From Blautia massiliensis (ex Durand et al. 2017) (lineage in GTDB: Bacteria; Bacillota; Clostridia; Lachnospirales; Lachnospiraceae), in contig NZ_LN913006.1 of assembly GCF_001487165.1 (NCBI RefSeq), positions 1,511,651-1,575,650 of the forward strand: a stretch of 64,000 nucleotides of DNA, written 5' to 3'. The notes below the pieces were generated by a model. It was not told the DNA's origin and searched no databases. It saw only the letters and a list, made by a program, of their open reading frames with translations. Positions 63,321-64,000 of the stretch are shown piece after piece. A program made the translations under genes and the position numbers. How positions within the stretch are numbered: position 1 is the first letter of the stretch; every line of letters begins with the position of its first letter.

Positions 63321-63410
63321 GCCATACTGGCTGGATATAAACTGTGCCAGCTTTGCGTTAGGCGTCTTGATATTTACAGGATACTGGAGTCTTTTTTCAT
63401 AATTCCACAT
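63313..63410 (-). CDS. cotJC: CotJC spore coat protein, N-terminal part of a split gene
   Basis: Starts ATG at 63410, 3 bp after the cotJB stop, with AAGGAGG in the cotJB 3' end. Encodes WNYEKRLQYPVNIKTP and AKLAQFISSQYGGP, the conserved CotJC N-terminus, then meets the attachment core. In the present arrangement the frame runs on through prophage DNA as E-C-N-S-R and stops at 63297, giving a useless 37-aa peptide. The rest of the gene is at 23566-24099. Confidence 0.9.
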
Positions 63411-63413
63411 ACC

Positions 63414-63695
63414 TTATCTGCACCCTCCTTCCTGTTCCCATGGAAACGGCTGTTCCATCCACTGCCATGACTTAAGATTGCTGTCGTTTCCGGTATCAAT
63501 GGTCAGCGGTCCATAAAATTTTGCATATTTTTCCAGAAGCTCATTTCTTCTTGCTGAAAGCTCACTGTAATATTCAAGAGCTCTTTTTTCTTTTGGATGC
63601 GTATCCAGAAAAAGGAGAAGATCGTCAATGGCAAAGCTTACCTGGTCAATAAACTGCAGCAGTTCTTTTTTGGAAGTACAATTTCCATACATCAT
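63414..63695 (-). CDS. cotJB: Spore coat protein CotJB
   Basis: 93 aa: KKELLQFIDQVSFAIDDLLL, DTHPKEKRALEYYSELSARR and YGPLTIDTGNDSN, ending WMEQPFPWEQEGGCR match the CotJB family. Start at 63695 with GGAGGAAG upstream, overlapping the cotJA stop (ATGA). Part of the mother-cell-expressed cotJABC operon that contributes to inner spore coat. Confidence 0.9.
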   Translation of the reverse strand: MMYGNCTSKKELLQFIDQVSFAIDDLLLFLDTHPKEKRALEYYSELSARRNELLEKYAKFYGPLTIDTGNDSNLKSWQWMEQPFPWEQEGGCR

Positions 63696-63937
63696 CGACT
63701 TCCTCCTCTCCTGCCGCAGAACGGCTTGCAAAGCTCAGGGAAAATAGTTCCGACCTGAAGAGCTTTTTTCAGCTCAAAGGTAGGCGCAAATTCCTGGTAT
63801 GGCACATACGCCATTGCAGGAACCTGTTTTGCCATATCAGAAAATGATCGATCCGTCCGGCCTGCCATCCCGCTATTCATCCCACAGGTATACTGATATG
63901 GCCGGCAGCCCGAACGATTCATCTGAAATCGGTCCAT
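63692..63937 (-). CDS. cotJA: Spore coat protein CotJA
   Basis: 81 aa ending with PAMAYVPYQEFAPTFELKKA, LQVGTIFPELCKPFCGRRGG, the conserved CotJA core. N-terminal part is variable (DRFQMNRSGCRPYQYTCGMN). Start at 63937 with AAAGGA at 8 nt; an in-frame ATG at 63964 lacks a ribosome binding site. First gene of cotJABC. Confidence 0.87.
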   Translation of the reverse strand: MDRFQMNRSGCRPYQYTCGMNSGMAGRTDRSFSDMAKQVPAMAYVPYQEFAPTFELKKALQVGTIFPELCKPFCGRRGGSR

Positions 63938-63969
63938 AATCGAAATCCTTTCATTCATGATCACGCTAT

Positions 63970-64000
63970 ATTTTATGACCGTTTTTTAAACTTGTGAAAA
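63970..64000 (-). promoter_or_regulatory. Possible sigma-E-type promoter of cotJABC
   Basis: On the minus strand CATAAAAT (63970-63977) matches the sporulation sigma-E -10 box CATANAAT. The -35 region would fall at about 63992-63999 (TTTCACAA), a poor match at the window edge. cotJ operons are known sigma-E targets in Bacillus. Confidence 0.4.

Overview
The window looks like part of the chromosome of a spore-forming Gram-positive anaerobe, most likely a Lachnospiraceae-type Clostridia. The grounds are the 16S rRNA 5' end, strong AGGAGG ribosome binding sites, a cotJABC spore-coat operon, a short ACT-domain SerA, and a large acyl-CoA dehydratase activase fusion typical of gut Firmicutes. About 24 kb of host DNA (1-24.1 kb) and 0.7 kb at the far right end flank a 39.2-kb prophage (24092-63320).

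Host part, left to right. The 16S rRNA 5' end (minus strand) has three tandem 17-bp-spaced promoters. A hairpin- and tandem-repeat-rich intergenic region and tRNA-Thr(CGT) follow. Next come a branching-enzyme-like protein with damaged catalytic motifs, a PfkB-family sugar kinase, and a 15-bp tandem repeat array. An amino-acid biosynthesis operon leuB-ilvD-ilvB-serC-serA (minus) is read from one clear promoter. A three-gene envelope or stress cluster follows (SPFH protein, zinc-ribbon membrane protein, TPM-domain protein), then a second long-hairpin element, yajC, tgt, and a 1413-aa dehydratase activase fusion.

Prophage. It is an HK97-type siphovirus. The left end holds lysis (endolysin with an apparent internal start, holins). 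Tail, head and packaging genes follow on the minus strand up to about 48 kb, then small genes and a late promoter with a palindromic operator in its spacer. A replication block comes next (PcfJ- and PcfK-like proteins, RNase H-like protein, HUH Rep). At the right end are a Cro/CI-type switch with operators, an ImmA-like protease, a SIR2-domain protein that may act in defence, and a large serine recombinase ending 20 bp from the attachment core. The tail region contains a shufflon-like module (28.97-32.34 kb): a constant 72-codon tail-fibre head, seven interchangeable C-terminal cassettes in both orientations separated by a short shared site, and a dedicated tyrosine recombinase.

Most notable observation. 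The prophage is inserted inside cotJC. The N-terminal 32 codons lie at 63.4 kb next to cotJA and cotJB, and the remainder lies at 23.6-24.1 kb. Joining the two parts at the shared 8-bp core TCCGGCCC restores an in-frame protein of about 207 aa, and the two prophage ends assemble into an almost perfect palindromic attP. The window therefore holds a skin-like intervening element in a spore-coat gene, candidate for developmental excision in the mother cell, and it carries a second, independent recombination system that varies its tail fibre.
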